A stretch of 64,000 bases of DNA. Origin: Paenibacillus taichungensis. Its GTDB lineage: Bacteria; Bacillota; Bacilli; Paenibacillales; Paenibacillaceae. Made by a program: the position numbers and the translations under genes. The DNA lies in assembly GCF_013359905.1 (NCBI RefSeq), contig NZ_JABMCC010000118.1, positions 620,001 to 684,000 on the forward strand, written 5' to 3'. How positions within the stretch are numbered: the first letter of the stretch is position 1; each line of letters opens with the position of its first letter. Under the pieces are notes generated by a model. That model saw only the letters and a program-made list of their open reading frames with translations, searched no databases and was not told the DNA's origin. Positions 1 through 8,711 of the stretch are shown one piece after another.

Positions 1-184
1 GGGTGGCATTAATGGAGGCCGATTCAGGTGTCTCCTTGCCTGTACTGATATCTTCTACTAATTTCTTGATATTGGGCGCTTCCGCGTTATCTGCTTCTTC
101 TGTCCCCACATTGTTTGCAATAAGGAAGGCCCCCAACACAATTACAACCACTAAGCTGGCAATGATCCACATTTGTTTTTTCAT
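1..184 (-). CDS. N-terminus of a membrane-anchored protein (partial)
   Basis: The window edge cuts this reverse-strand gene, so only about 61 residues are visible. It starts at ATG 184 behind a GAGGAG site. It opens MKKQMWIIASLVVVIVLGAF, which is a short basic tip and one hydrophobic helix (about residues 6-22) with no lipobox cysteine. An acidic linker containing EEADNAEAPN follows. The layout fits a membrane-tethered extracytoplasmic protein. DsbA/BdbD-like thiol oxidoreductases start this way, but the catalytic domain lies outside the window, so no function is assigned. Confidence 0.6.
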   Translation of the reverse strand, partial: MKKQMWIIASLVVVIVLGAFLIANNVGTEEADNAEAPNIKKLVEDISTGKETPESASINAT

Positions 185-344
185 CTGGAGTTCATCTCCT
201 CGTCCGTTTTAGTTTATTATAATGGAGAACGAATCATCATGGACTGAAAGCGTATGTAATTCACCATTTATTCACATATTTGTATGTCTTATTTGTACAA
301 GTAATCCCATCAACCCATTCTAGCTTGAGCAGGAGGAGTTTTCA

Positions 345-1115
345 TTGAAGTGGTACCGTGTACATAAAGAAAAATCGAATACAACCCATTCCATCGACTG
401 GAACGGATTCATCCCCAAACATATTGCAATCATGATGGATGGAAATGGAAGATGGGCTACGCGAAAAGGATTACCTCGAAGTGCTGGGCACTATGCAGGA
501 ATGCAGACAATGCGGGAAACGATAAGCATGTGCCACAAAAACGGGATTGCTTCGCTCACTCTTTACGCCTTCTCTACGGAAAACTGGAAAAGGCCCAAGG
601 AAGAGGTCGATTACATCATTAGTTTGGTGGTTGAATTTGTACAGGATACAACCGTTCAGGAACTGAATCAGAATAATATCAAAGTTAATTTTATTGGTGA
701 TATCTCGAAATTCCCAGACGAAACACAGGAAGCGATGCGTAAAGTGGTGGAACTAACCCAAACGAATAGCGGGATGGCTGTGTATTTTGCGATGAATTAT
801 GGGGGTAAAAACGATATTGTACAAGCGATCAAAACGTACATCGTAGAAAACAATGAAGAAAACAAAGAAACCTCGGAAATCTCCGAGGCGGAATTCGAAA
901 AGTTTTTGTATACCGGACTCAATCCTGCCCCCGATCTGCTAATCCGAACCAGTGGGGAGAAAAGGTTAAGCAATTTCCTATTATGGCAAGCCGCTTATTC
1001 CGAGCTCTGGTTTACGGATGTGATGTGGCCGGATTTCAACGAGCAATTGTTATATGAATCCATCTTGGATTATCAGCAGCGCAAACAAAGAGCATTAGAC
1101 GATGTAACACAGTAA
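345..1115 (+). CDS. uppS: Isoprenyl transferase (UppS-like cis-prenyltransferase)
   Basis: Predicted cis-prenyltransferase that extends a farnesyl-type diphosphate with isopentenyl diphosphate, making undecaprenyl diphosphate or a shorter cis-prenyl carrier. The 256-residue length is normal. The signature HIAIMMDGNGRWA holds the catalytic Asp near residue 32. Tryptophan- and arginine-containing stretches follow, and the C-terminal RTSGE...SNFLLWQ...YSE block binds diphosphate. The start is TTG at 345, about 6 bases after AGGAGGAG; no in-frame ATG is better placed. It stands alone, without cdsA, frr or dxr neighbours. It may therefore be a second copy beside a housekeeping uppS elsewhere, which is inference. 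The family call is certain but product chain length is not. Confidence 0.9.
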   Translation: MKWYRVHKEKSNTTHSIDWNGFIPKHIAIMMDGNGRWATRKGLPRSAGHYAGMQTMRETISMCHKNGIASLTLYAFSTENWKRPKEEVDYIISLVVEFVQDTTVQELNQNNIKVNFIGDISKFPDETQEAMRKVVELTQTNSGMAVYFAMNYGGKNDIVQAIKTYIVENNEENKETSEISEAEFEKFLYTGLNPAPDLLIRTSGEKRLSNFLLWQAAYSELWFTDVMWPDFNEQLLYESILDYQQRKQRALDDVTQ

Positions 1116-1138
1116 TCCAACATTGTTTCTGCCGATCC

Positions 1139-2020
1139 TCAGCTTAAATGAGCTTTTAACCAGGGATGGATAATAGGGAGAACGGTACTGGGCTGCATGG
1201 CTTTGGTGTGATCCATATCCGTTCCCTTGATTATTTCGACGGTCCAGCCTAAGTTTTCAAGAATTTTTTTATTCTTTTGCAACCGTCCGGCGATATCCAC
1301 CGTCACACTGCCAAATTTCTCACCATACGCAATCGTATCTCTCTCTCCTGCAAAAGCCAATCTGGGGATATTCAACTGAGTTTGAATACGTTGATCATCG
1401 AAATCAATTAAACCTTGATACAAGGTCGCAAATTGTTTCGTTTGAGCCGGATCGATCTTTAACTCCACGTTGTCCCAATCCAATTGATCCGGACTCAGTT
1501 CTTCTACTTTCATTAGAGCTTCTGCTGAGTGTATTTCTCCCGATTCTTCATGCTGCTTCAATGCTCCCTCATATGTCTTGGTGGTCACTACTCGCATTTC
1601 CTCATATGGCCCCTCGTATGGCGGGAAACCTCCCATAATGAGACTTTCCATACGGTCAGTCCGCAGGGCTAACTGCAGTCCAACGAGAGCCAGCCAGGAG
1701 TATCCATAATAACTAAATCGATTCACATTCATCTGATCCGCAATTCGTAACAAATCCTGAGCGATATATTCGGGCGTAAAATGTTCCGGATGGGGATGTG
1801 CCATATAGTGGCCTTCATAATCAAAATGCAGGATCTGAAATTCACCGGAAAGTCCGTCGATAAACTTTGCACCCAATTCAGGATCAACCCCCCATAACTT
1901 TAGGGTTTCGGCTTCTTGTCCGGTTACGGACTTTTTGGCTATGGGCAGCATAATGGCGTTACGATCTTCCGCTCCCGTCAGACCTACTTCAAGCTGCGAG
2001 CCATTCAACAATGTAATCAT
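1139..2020 (-). CDS. Alpha/beta hydrolase
   Basis: Predicted alpha/beta-hydrolase of about 293 residues; substrate unknown. An HFDYEGHY segment sits near the oxyanion strand. The nucleophile elbow reads YYGYSWLALVG, with Ser in the usual place but Leu where GxSxG has the last Gly. A late DMDHTKAM supplies a candidate catalytic His. I chose ATG 2020 because MITLLNGSQLEV looks like the family N-terminus, although its ribosome site is weak. ATG 2071 follows a GGAAG and is a real alternative; the reading frame itself stays open to 2323. The gene diverges from a MerR-type regulator, so control by that regulator is a reasonable inference. Confidence 0.75.
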   Translation of the reverse strand: MITLLNGSQLEVGLTGAEDRNAIMLPIAKKSVTGQEAETLKLWGVDPELGAKFIDGLSGEFQILHFDYEGHYMAHPHPEHFTPEYIAQDLLRIADQMNVNRFSYYGYSWLALVGLQLALRTDRMESLIMGGFPPYEGPYEEMRVVTTKTYEGALKQHEESGEIHSAEALMKVEELSPDQLDWDNVELKIDPAQTKQFATLYQGLIDFDDQRIQTQLNIPRLAFAGERDTIAYGEKFGSVTVDIAGRLQKNKKILENLGWTVEIIKGTDMDHTKAMQPSTVLPIIHPWLKAHLS

Positions 2021-2182
2021 TTTCTTCAATTGAACCAGTCCTTTACTGTTGATATCCTCAGTGTATAACATGGATGCAATCTTCCGGTTTTCATTATAAA
2101 ATGTGGATAAAATATGGACTTTGGCGCGTTGTATGTTACTGTAGCACTTGAAGGTTTTACTTGAAGCATGAGGAGAAGAAAC

Positions 2183-2893
2183 ATGAACCGAACATATACA
2201 CCTGGGCAGATTGCCACAAGGCTGGATGTAAGTACAACTACACTGCGACGGTATGAAAAGGAGAACCTGATTGCTGACGTTCCACGGACCGCCAGCAATC
2301 ACAGGTACTATACCCCTGTTCATCTTCAGGCGTTTGTTGCGATTCGTTTATTATTGAAAGGGTATGAGATTCCCGTAGTATACGAGGTTATGAGAAAAGT
2401 AAAACAGGGCGATACGATGGATGCCCTCTGGCTTATAAACCAGCAGCTATATAACAGCCAACTGGAGAAGCAACGAATGGAAGACATATGGAAGATGGTG
2501 CAACAGGTGGATTTTGCTAACGATCGAAAGGTTGGAACGACGGAGGCGATGACGATTGGAAAAGCTGCCGAAGCAGCCGGGGTCAACACTTCTGCTATCA
2601 GGCATTGGGAAACCGAAGGCTTGATTTTCTCAGAAAGAGACCCTAACAACGGTTATCGAATGTATACCCGGGACGAATTAAGAAAGATATTGGTCATTAG
2701 CAGCTTAAGAAAATCCGTCTACTACATTGAACATATGAAAGAGCTTCTGAACACTGTCGGCACGCAGGATTATACACAGATCAATAAAGCCTTCCAACTA
2801 GCCCTGCAAAAGCTAAACAGCCAACTGTCCCTGCAATTTGCAGGCGTGAAGGAACTTATGACATACATTGAATTACATCAGGCACAAGGATAA
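2183..2893 (+). CDS. MerR-family regulator with two HTH domains
   Basis: Cytoplasmic regulator of 236 residues with two MerR-type winged helix-turn-helix modules instead of one. The first begins YTPGQIATRLDVSTTTLRRY (about residues 4-70) and the second begins MTIGKAAEAAGVNTSAIRHW (about 115-180). Each has the recognition helix, the R-Y/H-W-E wing start and an N-G/S-H-R-Y turn. The short C-terminal helix has no recognisable effector-binding domain. The start is ATG 2183, 7 bases after GAGGAG; the in-frame ATG at 2168 lies before that site. The promoter space shared with the divergent hydrolase holds two direct copies of ACTTGAAG (2146-2153 and 2159-2166), 13 bp apart, which are candidate half-sites. 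Confidence 0.85.
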   Translation: MNRTYTPGQIATRLDVSTTTLRRYEKENLIADVPRTASNHRYYTPVHLQAFVAIRLLLKGYEIPVVYEVMRKVKQGDTMDALWLINQQLYNSQLEKQRMEDIWKMVQQVDFANDRKVGTTEAMTIGKAAEAAGVNTSAIRHWETEGLIFSERDPNNGYRMYTRDELRKILVISSLRKSVYYIEHMKELLNTVGTQDYTQINKAFQLALQKLNSQLSLQFAGVKELMTYIELHQAQG

Positions 2894-2930
2894 CGTATTG
2901 GTTAGTTGAGATAGGATGTTTTAATGAAAA

Positions 2931-2974
2931 AAGCCCGACATTTGTTCGAGAAATTCTCAACACGGGTCGGGCTT
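2931..2974 (-). terminator. Intrinsic terminator of the reductase operon
   Basis: A 9-bp stem, AAGCCCGAC at 2931-2939 with GTCGGGCTT at 2966-2974, is followed on the reverse strand by a run of six T. It ends the iron operon that finishes at 3008. The forward direction lacks a T run. Confidence 0.8.
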
Positions 2975-3007
2975 CTTACTGTTACTTCACGTTCTACACA
3001 TGCTGAT

Positions 3008-4045
3008 TTACAGGTTAGATATGGCTTTGTTTTTCTCAAAGAACCTTGCATTATGGGACGATACCCCTGCCATATCGGAAGCGGTCGGCTCCAGATAGAT
3101 CTTGGCGCTGTTTACTGCGAGTACGGCATCATTAAATGCACCAGCAATCAGACGGACTTTGCTTCCATAGGTGATGAAATCACCTGCTCCGAATATCCCC
3201 GGCTGACTTGTGCACATTCGCGGATCAACCGAGATACCGTAATCTTCACGTTCCAATCCCCAATGGACAAGGTTACCGAAATCACGATCGTATCCATGAC
3301 TTACAACCACTTCATCCACTTCAATTGGCATGATTTCTCCATTGTCTACATGGGCGAGTTCAACGCGGCCTATTTTGTCTCCTGTACCATATAAGCGAGA
3401 GATGCTGTAAGGAGTCCAGACTTGGGCAAAAGCTTTCATCTGGGCAACTGGCAGCTCATGTGCCGTAAACTCCTGTCGTCTGTGCACTACGATGACCTCT
3501 CGTGCCAATCCCTCCATCTCATTCGCCCAATCTATTGCGGAATCCCCGCCTCCCGAGATCAGTACACGTTTACCCTTGAATCTGGAAAGATCCGTAATGG
3601 TATAGTGCAGGTTCGTCAGCTCATACCGATTTGCGCCCTCAATATCCAGCTTCTGAACCTGCGTCATGCCTCTGCCTGCACATAACAAGATCGTACGTGT
3701 GTAATGACGCTTTCCTGTCTTCGAGGTGAGTACAAATACTTGATCATCGCGTCGTTCCATCTGAGCAATTTCCTGGCCGAATACAATAGTTGGATCGAAG
3801 GTTCTTGCCTGTCTTTCCAGGGAATCGATCAATTTCTCACAACGAATCGGATCAACTCCACCTACATCCCAGACCAGCTTCTCCGGGTACGTGCGCATAA
3901 ATCCGCCCAATTCCTCTTTGGCTTCAATGATTTTGGTACGCATGGCTCTCATCCCGCTGTAAAATGCAGCGTACATTCCTGCAGGTCCGCCACCAACAAT
4001 CGTTATATCGTAAATGTCCAATTGCTGCTCTGCTCCAGTATTCAT
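3008..4045 (-). CDS. Ferredoxin/flavodoxin-NADP+ reductase-like flavoprotein (YumC/IruO type)
   Basis: FAD- and NAD(P)H-binding oxidoreductase of 345 residues in the thioredoxin-reductase fold. The FAD dinucleotide motif is VGGGPAGMYAAFYSG near residue 17. The NADPH site is ISGGGDSAIDWA near 163, and GIFGAGDF near 290 is the second FAD contact. No CxxC redox pair is present, so it is not a thioredoxin reductase. It starts on the base right after the stop of the siderophore-binding lipoprotein, so the two are translated together. YumC homologues reduce ferredoxin or flavodoxin; the related Staphylococcus IruO reduces ferric siderophores. Given the partner gene and the upstream Fur box, siderophore-iron release is the favoured inference. 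Confidence 0.88.
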   Translation of the reverse strand: MNTGAEQQLDIYDITIVGGGPAGMYAAFYSGMRAMRTKIIEAKEELGGFMRTYPEKLVWDVGGVDPIRCEKLIDSLERQARTFDPTIVFGQEIAQMERRDDQVFVLTSKTGKRHYTRTILLCAGRGMTQVQKLDIEGANRYELTNLHYTITDLSRFKGKRVLISGGGDSAIDWANEMEGLAREVIVVHRRQEFTAHELPVAQMKAFAQVWTPYSISRLYGTGDKIGRVELAHVDNGEIMPIEVDEVVVSHGYDRDFGNLVHWGLEREDYGISVDPRMCTSQPGIFGAGDFITYGSKVRLIAGAFNDAVLAVNSAKIYLEPTASDMAGVSSHNARFFEKNKAISNL

Positions 4046-5020
4046 CTAGGGCACCAACTTTTCAACGACATAATCCAACAACTTGGCCGATCCAATAGGA
4101 CCCACACCTGTTACAAAATCACTCGTTTTCAGCGGAAAGACATGATTGTCTTTCACTGCGTTCAAATTCGCCCACACTTTGCTTTCTTTCAGGTTATCCA
4201 TGGATTGCTTCGTATCATAGCCTTTCAGCGTCCTGTCTTCTAGAAATATATAATCCGGGTTCATTTCCGGCAAAAATTCCAGGGAAAACTGGCTAAACCA
4301 ATCTGTAGAGTCTTTGATGACTTCAGGGCTGTTCAGACCTAAGGTTTCATAGAAAAAGACACTGCTGCTTCCACCTTTGGGACCCATGAAACGGTAACGA
4401 TTGTGCTCTACTCGAAGAACCAGCACGGTTTTGTCGCCGATCGCTTGAGCAATTTTCTCCTGTGCCTGCTTCGCCTTCTCATCAAATATAGCCAGCACTT
4501 TGGCAGATTCCTCTGTCTTGTCAAAGACAGCAGCCAGCTTCGGCATGGCAATCTGCATTTCACTGTTGGAATCCAGAGCCACCGTTGGAGCAATCTTGGA
4601 TAGTTCATCATATACGCCTTGTTCCATACCTACGCCTGCGCTAACAATCATATCTGGTGACAACGTCAGCAATTGTTCATAATTATATTGATATTGTTCC
4701 GCTTCAATCATTTGGACCCCGTGTTCCTCAAAATAAGACGCACGATATTCCGGCTCAATCTCCGGAACAAATATAACCATCTGCGGTGTAACGCCCATCT
4801 CAATCAAATACTCGGCATAGATGGAATCCAGTACAAGCATATTTTGAGGATTCGTAGGAATCGTCACCTCTCCAAACTGATCCCGAACAACTTTCGTCTT
4901 ATTTTTCTCTGCCGTTTTTGCTAAAGCTTCCACTTTTTTATCAGAAGAACCGGAACAGGCGGAAAGCACCAAACTTAGCGCCAACAGCACCATTCCCAAA
5001 CCCTTAAACCTTCGTGACAT
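4046..5020 (-). CDS. Iron-siderophore ABC transporter substrate-binding lipoprotein
   Basis: Extracytoplasmic binding lipoprotein of 324 residues in the FeuA/YfiY/FepB class (helical-backbone fold). The signal peptide ends in a lipobox, LVLSACSGSS, with Cys near residue 22. A typical opening strand, VVRDQFGEVTIPTNPQNMLVLD, starts the mature domain, and later segments (LLTLSPDMIVSAG, LNAVKDNHVFPL) are characteristic. The start is ATG 5020 behind AAGGGGCG. A near-perfect Fur box lies 27 bp upstream. No permease or ATPase gene is nearby, so it probably feeds a transporter encoded elsewhere. Its immediate partner is the reductase at 3008-4045. Confidence 0.93.
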   Translation of the reverse strand: MSRRFKGLGMVLLALSLVLSACSGSSDKKVEALAKTAEKNKTKVVRDQFGEVTIPTNPQNMLVLDSIYAEYLIEMGVTPQMVIFVPEIEPEYRASYFEEHGVQMIEAEQYQYNYEQLLTLSPDMIVSAGVGMEQGVYDELSKIAPTVALDSNSEMQIAMPKLAAVFDKTEESAKVLAIFDEKAKQAQEKIAQAIGDKTVLVLRVEHNRYRFMGPKGGSSSVFFYETLGLNSPEVIKDSTDWFSQFSLEFLPEMNPDYIFLEDRTLKGYDTKQSMDNLKESKVWANLNAVKDNHVFPLKTSDFVTGVGPIGSAKLLDYVVEKLVP

Positions 5021-5046
5021 GATCTACTCGCCCCTTATGTAATATT

Positions 5047-5065
5047 GATAATGATAATTATTATC
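5047..5065 (-). promoter_or_regulatory. Fur box upstream of the siderophore-binding lipoprotein
   Basis: The 19-mer GATAATGATAATTATTATC differs from the classical Fur consensus at one base (position 13). It sits between the lipoprotein start and the end of the AraC-type gene, where a promoter is expected. Iron-dependent repression of the binding protein and reductase is the likely result. Confidence 0.88.
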
Positions 5066-5135
5066 AAATACTAGCAAATAGGAAGAGATCCTTCCATAGG
5101 AGATGGTGCGTATTCAGTTGGATTATTGTGCTCTA

Positions 5136-6746
5136 TCATAGATTGGTGACCAGCCTATTTACAATTTCATTCAAAATCATTTGGTGTCCAATAATTCCAC
5201 GGCCATCCACCCACAGGCAAGTATCCACGAAAAATACCCTGTTGTTTTTTACAGCCTCCAAGCCATTCCATTGAGAGCTCTCCACTAACTTCTTCATATT
5301 TTCTTCAGCACTAAAGTGCTGCATAACTCGCTTCTCCACAAACAGGTAATTGGGATTGGCTTTGGCCAACAAGTCGAGTGAGCAAGGATTAAACCACGCC
5401 TCCCCTGAATGCAACGGCTGTGGCAGAGTTAAACGGAGCTGTTCGTACAGTAAATGGGATACCCCATTAGAATGACCACCCAAATATCGATAACCGAACG
5501 GTTCTACCCTCAGCACCATCACGGTAGAGGAAGATTGGACAAGATGCTGTAGTTGCTGCTGTGCTTTGTTTACTTCCAATTTCATCTGCATATGCAGTTT
5601 ATGGGCTGTATCTTCTCGATGAAACAAGCCTGCCAATTGATGGAGCAGAGCCTCCACATCGTTATTTAAACCGGTTATAATGGGTGCAATTGTGCGCAGC
5701 CTTTGCTTGATCTCTTCTGTCCAAAAATTTCCCACAATCCCTTCGGGCTGAACTTGCCGAATCTGTTCCACATCCAGCTCATATTGCGACACTTCCATCA
5801 TCTTCACCTGATGCATGTCAAATAGTTCACGTAGATGTTCAGGCAAAAGCAAGGGAGTTACTACAACCGCATGTGGAATAACCCCCAAGTGAATCAACAC
5901 TTCCGCACAAAGCGGGGAAAGACATACGATTTTACGCTGGGGCAACGTTTGTGCATAATTTCTCGGGGACACACCCGTTAACTGTTTGAAACGACGACTG
6001 AAATAATGAGCATCCTCGAATCCGGTCCTCTTCGCAATGTCCTGAGATGTTGCCGTTGATAACAACAGTTCCTCTTGAGCACGATAGATCCGGTAATGAG
6101 CCAGATAATCCAGAGGCGGCTTTCCATACCGCTCACTGAATTTGCGGGAATAATGCCAGGGACTTATGCCTGCTATCTCAGCTAATTGCTTTCGTGTGAT
6201 GACCTGTTCATAATGCTGCTGCATGTAATCCACAGTGCGGAGAATGCTTTGTTCCACGGTAGGCTCCTCTTCTAGCAGCTCCCGGTATACATGTTGTAAC
6301 AGTTCATACACCAAAAGTTGATTTCCTACACGGATTACATTGGGATTAGGAGAACCATCTCCATTCCAATGTTGGCTAAGACTCGCCAGTGTGCCACCGG
6401 TTAATTTTACTTTTTGATACGTGTCCCCTGACGGTACATGCCATTCATATTTCACTACTTCACCTCGGTCTGGGAACATCGCGTATGTATCGAACTGAAC
6501 ATGCCATCCGGCCAGATCCAGATTGCCACCCTCAATCACTTCAATCACGGTGTTTTCTTGCACTGCAACTAACTCCCCATAAGATACCTGAACCCTATGA
6601 CCATTAATATTCCAGATCGCTTTCCCGTCGAGGATAAGTAGTAAGGCATGACTTGAAAATTGATGCCTTTTGCCCGCACTCATCCATTGGTCTGTAAGTG
6701 GCTGGGTTGACTTCCATTGAGCCATCCACTCTATGTTGTTGGGCAT
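5136..6746 (-). CDS. AraC-type regulator fused to a siderophore-binding domain (Btr-like)
   Basis: One-component regulator of 536 residues, close to B. subtilis Btr (YbbB), which activates feuABC when a ferric siderophore binds. An N-terminal cupin-like region (about 1-160) is followed by a double AraC HTH (about 170-275), with IAGISPWHYSRKFSERYGKP and TGFEDAHYFSRRFKQLTGVS. The last 260 residues form a FeuA-like lobe pair starting near RKIVCLSPLCAEVL. No signal peptide is present, so this domain is cytoplasmic. The start is ATG 6746 behind GAAAGGA; the frame is open further upstream to 6809 without a better site. Its likely target is the adjacent siderophore operon. Confidence 0.92.
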   Translation of the reverse strand: MPNNIEWMAQWKSTQPLTDQWMSAGKRHQFSSHALLLILDGKAIWNINGHRVQVSYGELVAVQENTVIEVIEGGNLDLAGWHVQFDTYAMFPDRGEVVKYEWHVPSGDTYQKVKLTGGTLASLSQHWNGDGSPNPNVIRVGNQLLVYELLQHVYRELLEEEPTVEQSILRTVDYMQQHYEQVITRKQLAEIAGISPWHYSRKFSERYGKPPLDYLAHYRIYRAQEELLLSTATSQDIAKRTGFEDAHYFSRRFKQLTGVSPRNYAQTLPQRKIVCLSPLCAEVLIHLGVIPHAVVVTPLLLPEHLRELFDMHQVKMMEVSQYELDVEQIRQVQPEGIVGNFWTEEIKQRLRTIAPIITGLNNDVEALLHQLAGLFHREDTAHKLHMQMKLEVNKAQQQLQHLVQSSSTVMVLRVEPFGYRYLGGHSNGVSHLLYEQLRLTLPQPLHSGEAWFNPCSLDLLAKANPNYLFVEKRVMQHFSAEENMKKLVESSQWNGLEAVKNNRVFFVDTCLWVDGRGIIGHQMILNEIVNRLVTNL

Positions 6747-6799
6747 TTTTGTTATCCTTTCTGTGGCTGTTGTGTTATTAAATCTACAATACACGAAAA

Positions 6800-6826
6800 C
6801 CCGCACCATCAGGTACGGGCTTTTCT
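6800..6826 (-). terminator. Terminator after the PTS-like gene
   Basis: A hairpin pairs CCCGCACC with GGTACGGG around an ATCA loop and carries one G-T type mismatch. On the reverse strand it is followed by TTTTCG; on the forward strand it is followed by CTTTTCTT. It separates the PTS-like gene from the AraC-type gene downstream. Confidence 0.6.
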
Positions 6827-6830
6827 TAAT

Positions 6831-8207
6831 TTATACGTGTTTCCTTTCTTTTCCTAACATCAAATAGGTGAACATACCTGACACACAGAAGGAAATAATC
6901 AAACCAACGCAGGCATGTAACAGATTCAGGCTCCCTTCTTCCATAAATAGCGGAATTTCCAGCAGACTTCCGGATCCACCCAATGCAACTGCTTTGACGG
7001 ACATCAGTCCGAAATACAGTCCTCCTGCAGCACCGCCAAGCAATGCCGAATAAAAAGAGGCCCTCTTTCTCATATTGACCGCATACATCGCAGGCTCTGG
7101 GGTACCTAATAAAGCAGTTCCTGTTGCCCAGAAAGCCAGCTTCCTGAATTCCCGCTGTTTGCTTCTTAGCCCAGTAGCGAGTGAAGCTCCTGCTTGTGCA
7201 ACAAAGGCAACCAACATGACAGGGATAATGAGGGAGAAACCATTCACCATTATTTCATTGATTATGATAGGTAAAAGCCAGTAATGTAATCCAGCGATCA
7301 TCATTAGGGAATAAACCGCTCCCAGCAGCATAATTGCTAAAATCGGGGCATCATTCAGTAGTGAATCCACCACATCCGGTAACTGCTGATCAATCCAAGT
7401 ACCAAGTGGACCAAGTATCATCAGAACCAGTGGAACGAGAATCAGAAACGTCAACAATGGAGCAAGAATTCCTTTGAAGGCTCTTGGGCTTATTTGCTCA
7501 ACGACTTTTTCCAGATAGGACGCCGCATATATCGTCAAAATCACCCAAATGGAAGCTGAAAAAAAGATCGCTTGTGACACAATGGGTACTCCCATAAAGT
7601 GAACATCCTCTTCACCTGACAATAAAGCGGTCATTTGCGGGTAGAACATTAGTCCGCCAATCGCTGCGGCAACATAAACATTGCTTTTTAACCGAAAGGC
7701 TGTACTGAAGGCTACCAGGATTGGCAACAGATAATACACACTATCTCCAATGGATTTAAATATCATTAACGTCTGACTGTCCATCAACGAGGAGGAATCT
7801 GTAGAACTGTAAACGTTAAATAACGTAATGATGGCTAGCACAATCTTGAGCACTGCAGCTCCCAGAATGGCGGGCATCAGAGGCCTGAACACATCGGAAA
7901 CAAAATATAACAATGATTTTTTAGGGGTACGCCTTGTTTCTGGCAGTATGCCCCCTTCTGCTTTCCCCACTCCCATGGCCTGTAGCGTAAGGTATAGTTG
8001 TGAAAATTCGTCCTCAAGTGTTATGTAGCATTGATCACCTGTTATACGAATATCTGCGTCAAGATTTGATACAACATGCACTGACATATTTACGCCTGTA
8101 CGGTTACGCAATGTCAGCGTAGTGGTATTCTCTTCATGCTGTACAAGACGAATATTTTCCTGTCCTCCTGCGAGATTCAAGAGTTGTTCGATGCTACTGT
8201 CATTCAT
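6831..8207 (-). CDS. PTS IIBC-like membrane protein with degenerate IIB domain
   Basis: Membrane protein of 458 residues in the beta-glucoside/sucrose PTS IIBC family. The first 80 residues align with a IIB domain (LNLAGGQENIRLVQHEENTT). The phosphorylated Cys that follows Thr-His in active IIB (THCMTRLRF in the bglP gene at 47946) is absent, and Glu stands after the His. The IIC part (about residue 100 on) has roughly ten membrane helices and keeps the GTPEPAMY loop corresponding to GITEPAMY. No IIA domain or sugar hydrolase is nearby. Without the Cys it should not phosphorylate sugar. It may be a facilitator, a sensor, or a decaying gene, though the frame is intact. ATG 8207 follows AAGGAGAAGG. 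Confidence 0.85.
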   Translation of the reverse strand: MNDSSIEQLLNLAGGQENIRLVQHEENTTTLTLRNRTGVNMSVHVVSNLDADIRITGDQCYITLEDEFSQLYLTLQAMGVGKAEGGILPETRRTPKKSLLYFVSDVFRPLMPAILGAAVLKIVLAIITLFNVYSSTDSSSLMDSQTLMIFKSIGDSVYYLLPILVAFSTAFRLKSNVYVAAAIGGLMFYPQMTALLSGEEDVHFMGVPIVSQAIFFSASIWVILTIYAASYLEKVVEQISPRAFKGILAPLLTFLILVPLVLMILGPLGTWIDQQLPDVVDSLLNDAPILAIMLLGAVYSLMMIAGLHYWLLPIIINEIMVNGFSLIIPVMLVAFVAQAGASLATGLRSKQREFRKLAFWATGTALLGTPEPAMYAVNMRKRASFYSALLGGAAGGLYFGLMSVKAVALGGSGSLLEIPLFMEEGSLNLLHACVGLIISFCVSGMFTYLMLGKERKHV

Positions 8208-8711
8208 ATGTACCTTCTCCTTATGCTGCGGTAATCCCGAGTTTTATGATGTGCCCCTATCTATATACACATTTCCATGAAAAAACTTCAATAGGATAAA
8301 AAAACTAATTCACCTTATATTTCATGATTTTTGTGCAAGGTATAATGACCTAATTCAAGCATAGAGCTACTTACTATGTAGGCTTCCGTTCAACTTGTTT
8401 TATGAATCATTTTCCCCGTACTCACCACTGACATCTAATGTTTCAGATAGCCGTACTCGTCATCACTCACCACAACTTTGGACAACCTGAGCATAGCGTT
8501 TATATCTATGTTGCCTTTCAAATGAGCAAATTTCTTCAGGGCCAGCCAGGTACCTTTTAGATGACCTGATTATGAATTTCCCAACTATATTAACCTTGTA
8601 ATTATCTCTCCAAGACTATCATCCAAGCCATCACTTGATCCTCAGCATATCCTGTCGAATAGCGCATTCTGTCATAGACAGTTTGTGTGAAATCAAAGGA
8701 GGAATCATTAT
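8208..8711. other. 504-bp intergenic region between divergent genes
   Basis: No gene is convincing here. The region is AT-rich near the PTS-like gene. It contains a TATAAT at 8341-8346 without a good -35, a weak forward promoter candidate (TTGGAC, 17 bp, TATATC around 8472-8500), and a small CTGTC-ATA-GACAG hairpin near 8669. It presumably holds promoters for both neighbours. Confidence 0.4.

Noticed and set aside
2021..2323. N-terminal 101-residue extension of the alpha/beta hydrolase
   Set aside because: It overlaps the divergent MerR gene and its start, and the sequence is Cys/Ser-rich and unlike the family.
2924..4243. Forward-strand frames opposite the reductase and lipoprotein genes
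   Set aside because: They cover the conserved FAD and NADPH motifs of the reverse strand and have no ribosome sites.
6747..6809. Upstream extension of the AraC-type protein
   Set aside because: The frame is open but crosses toward a terminator and lacks a ribosome site; ATG 6746 has GAAAGGA.
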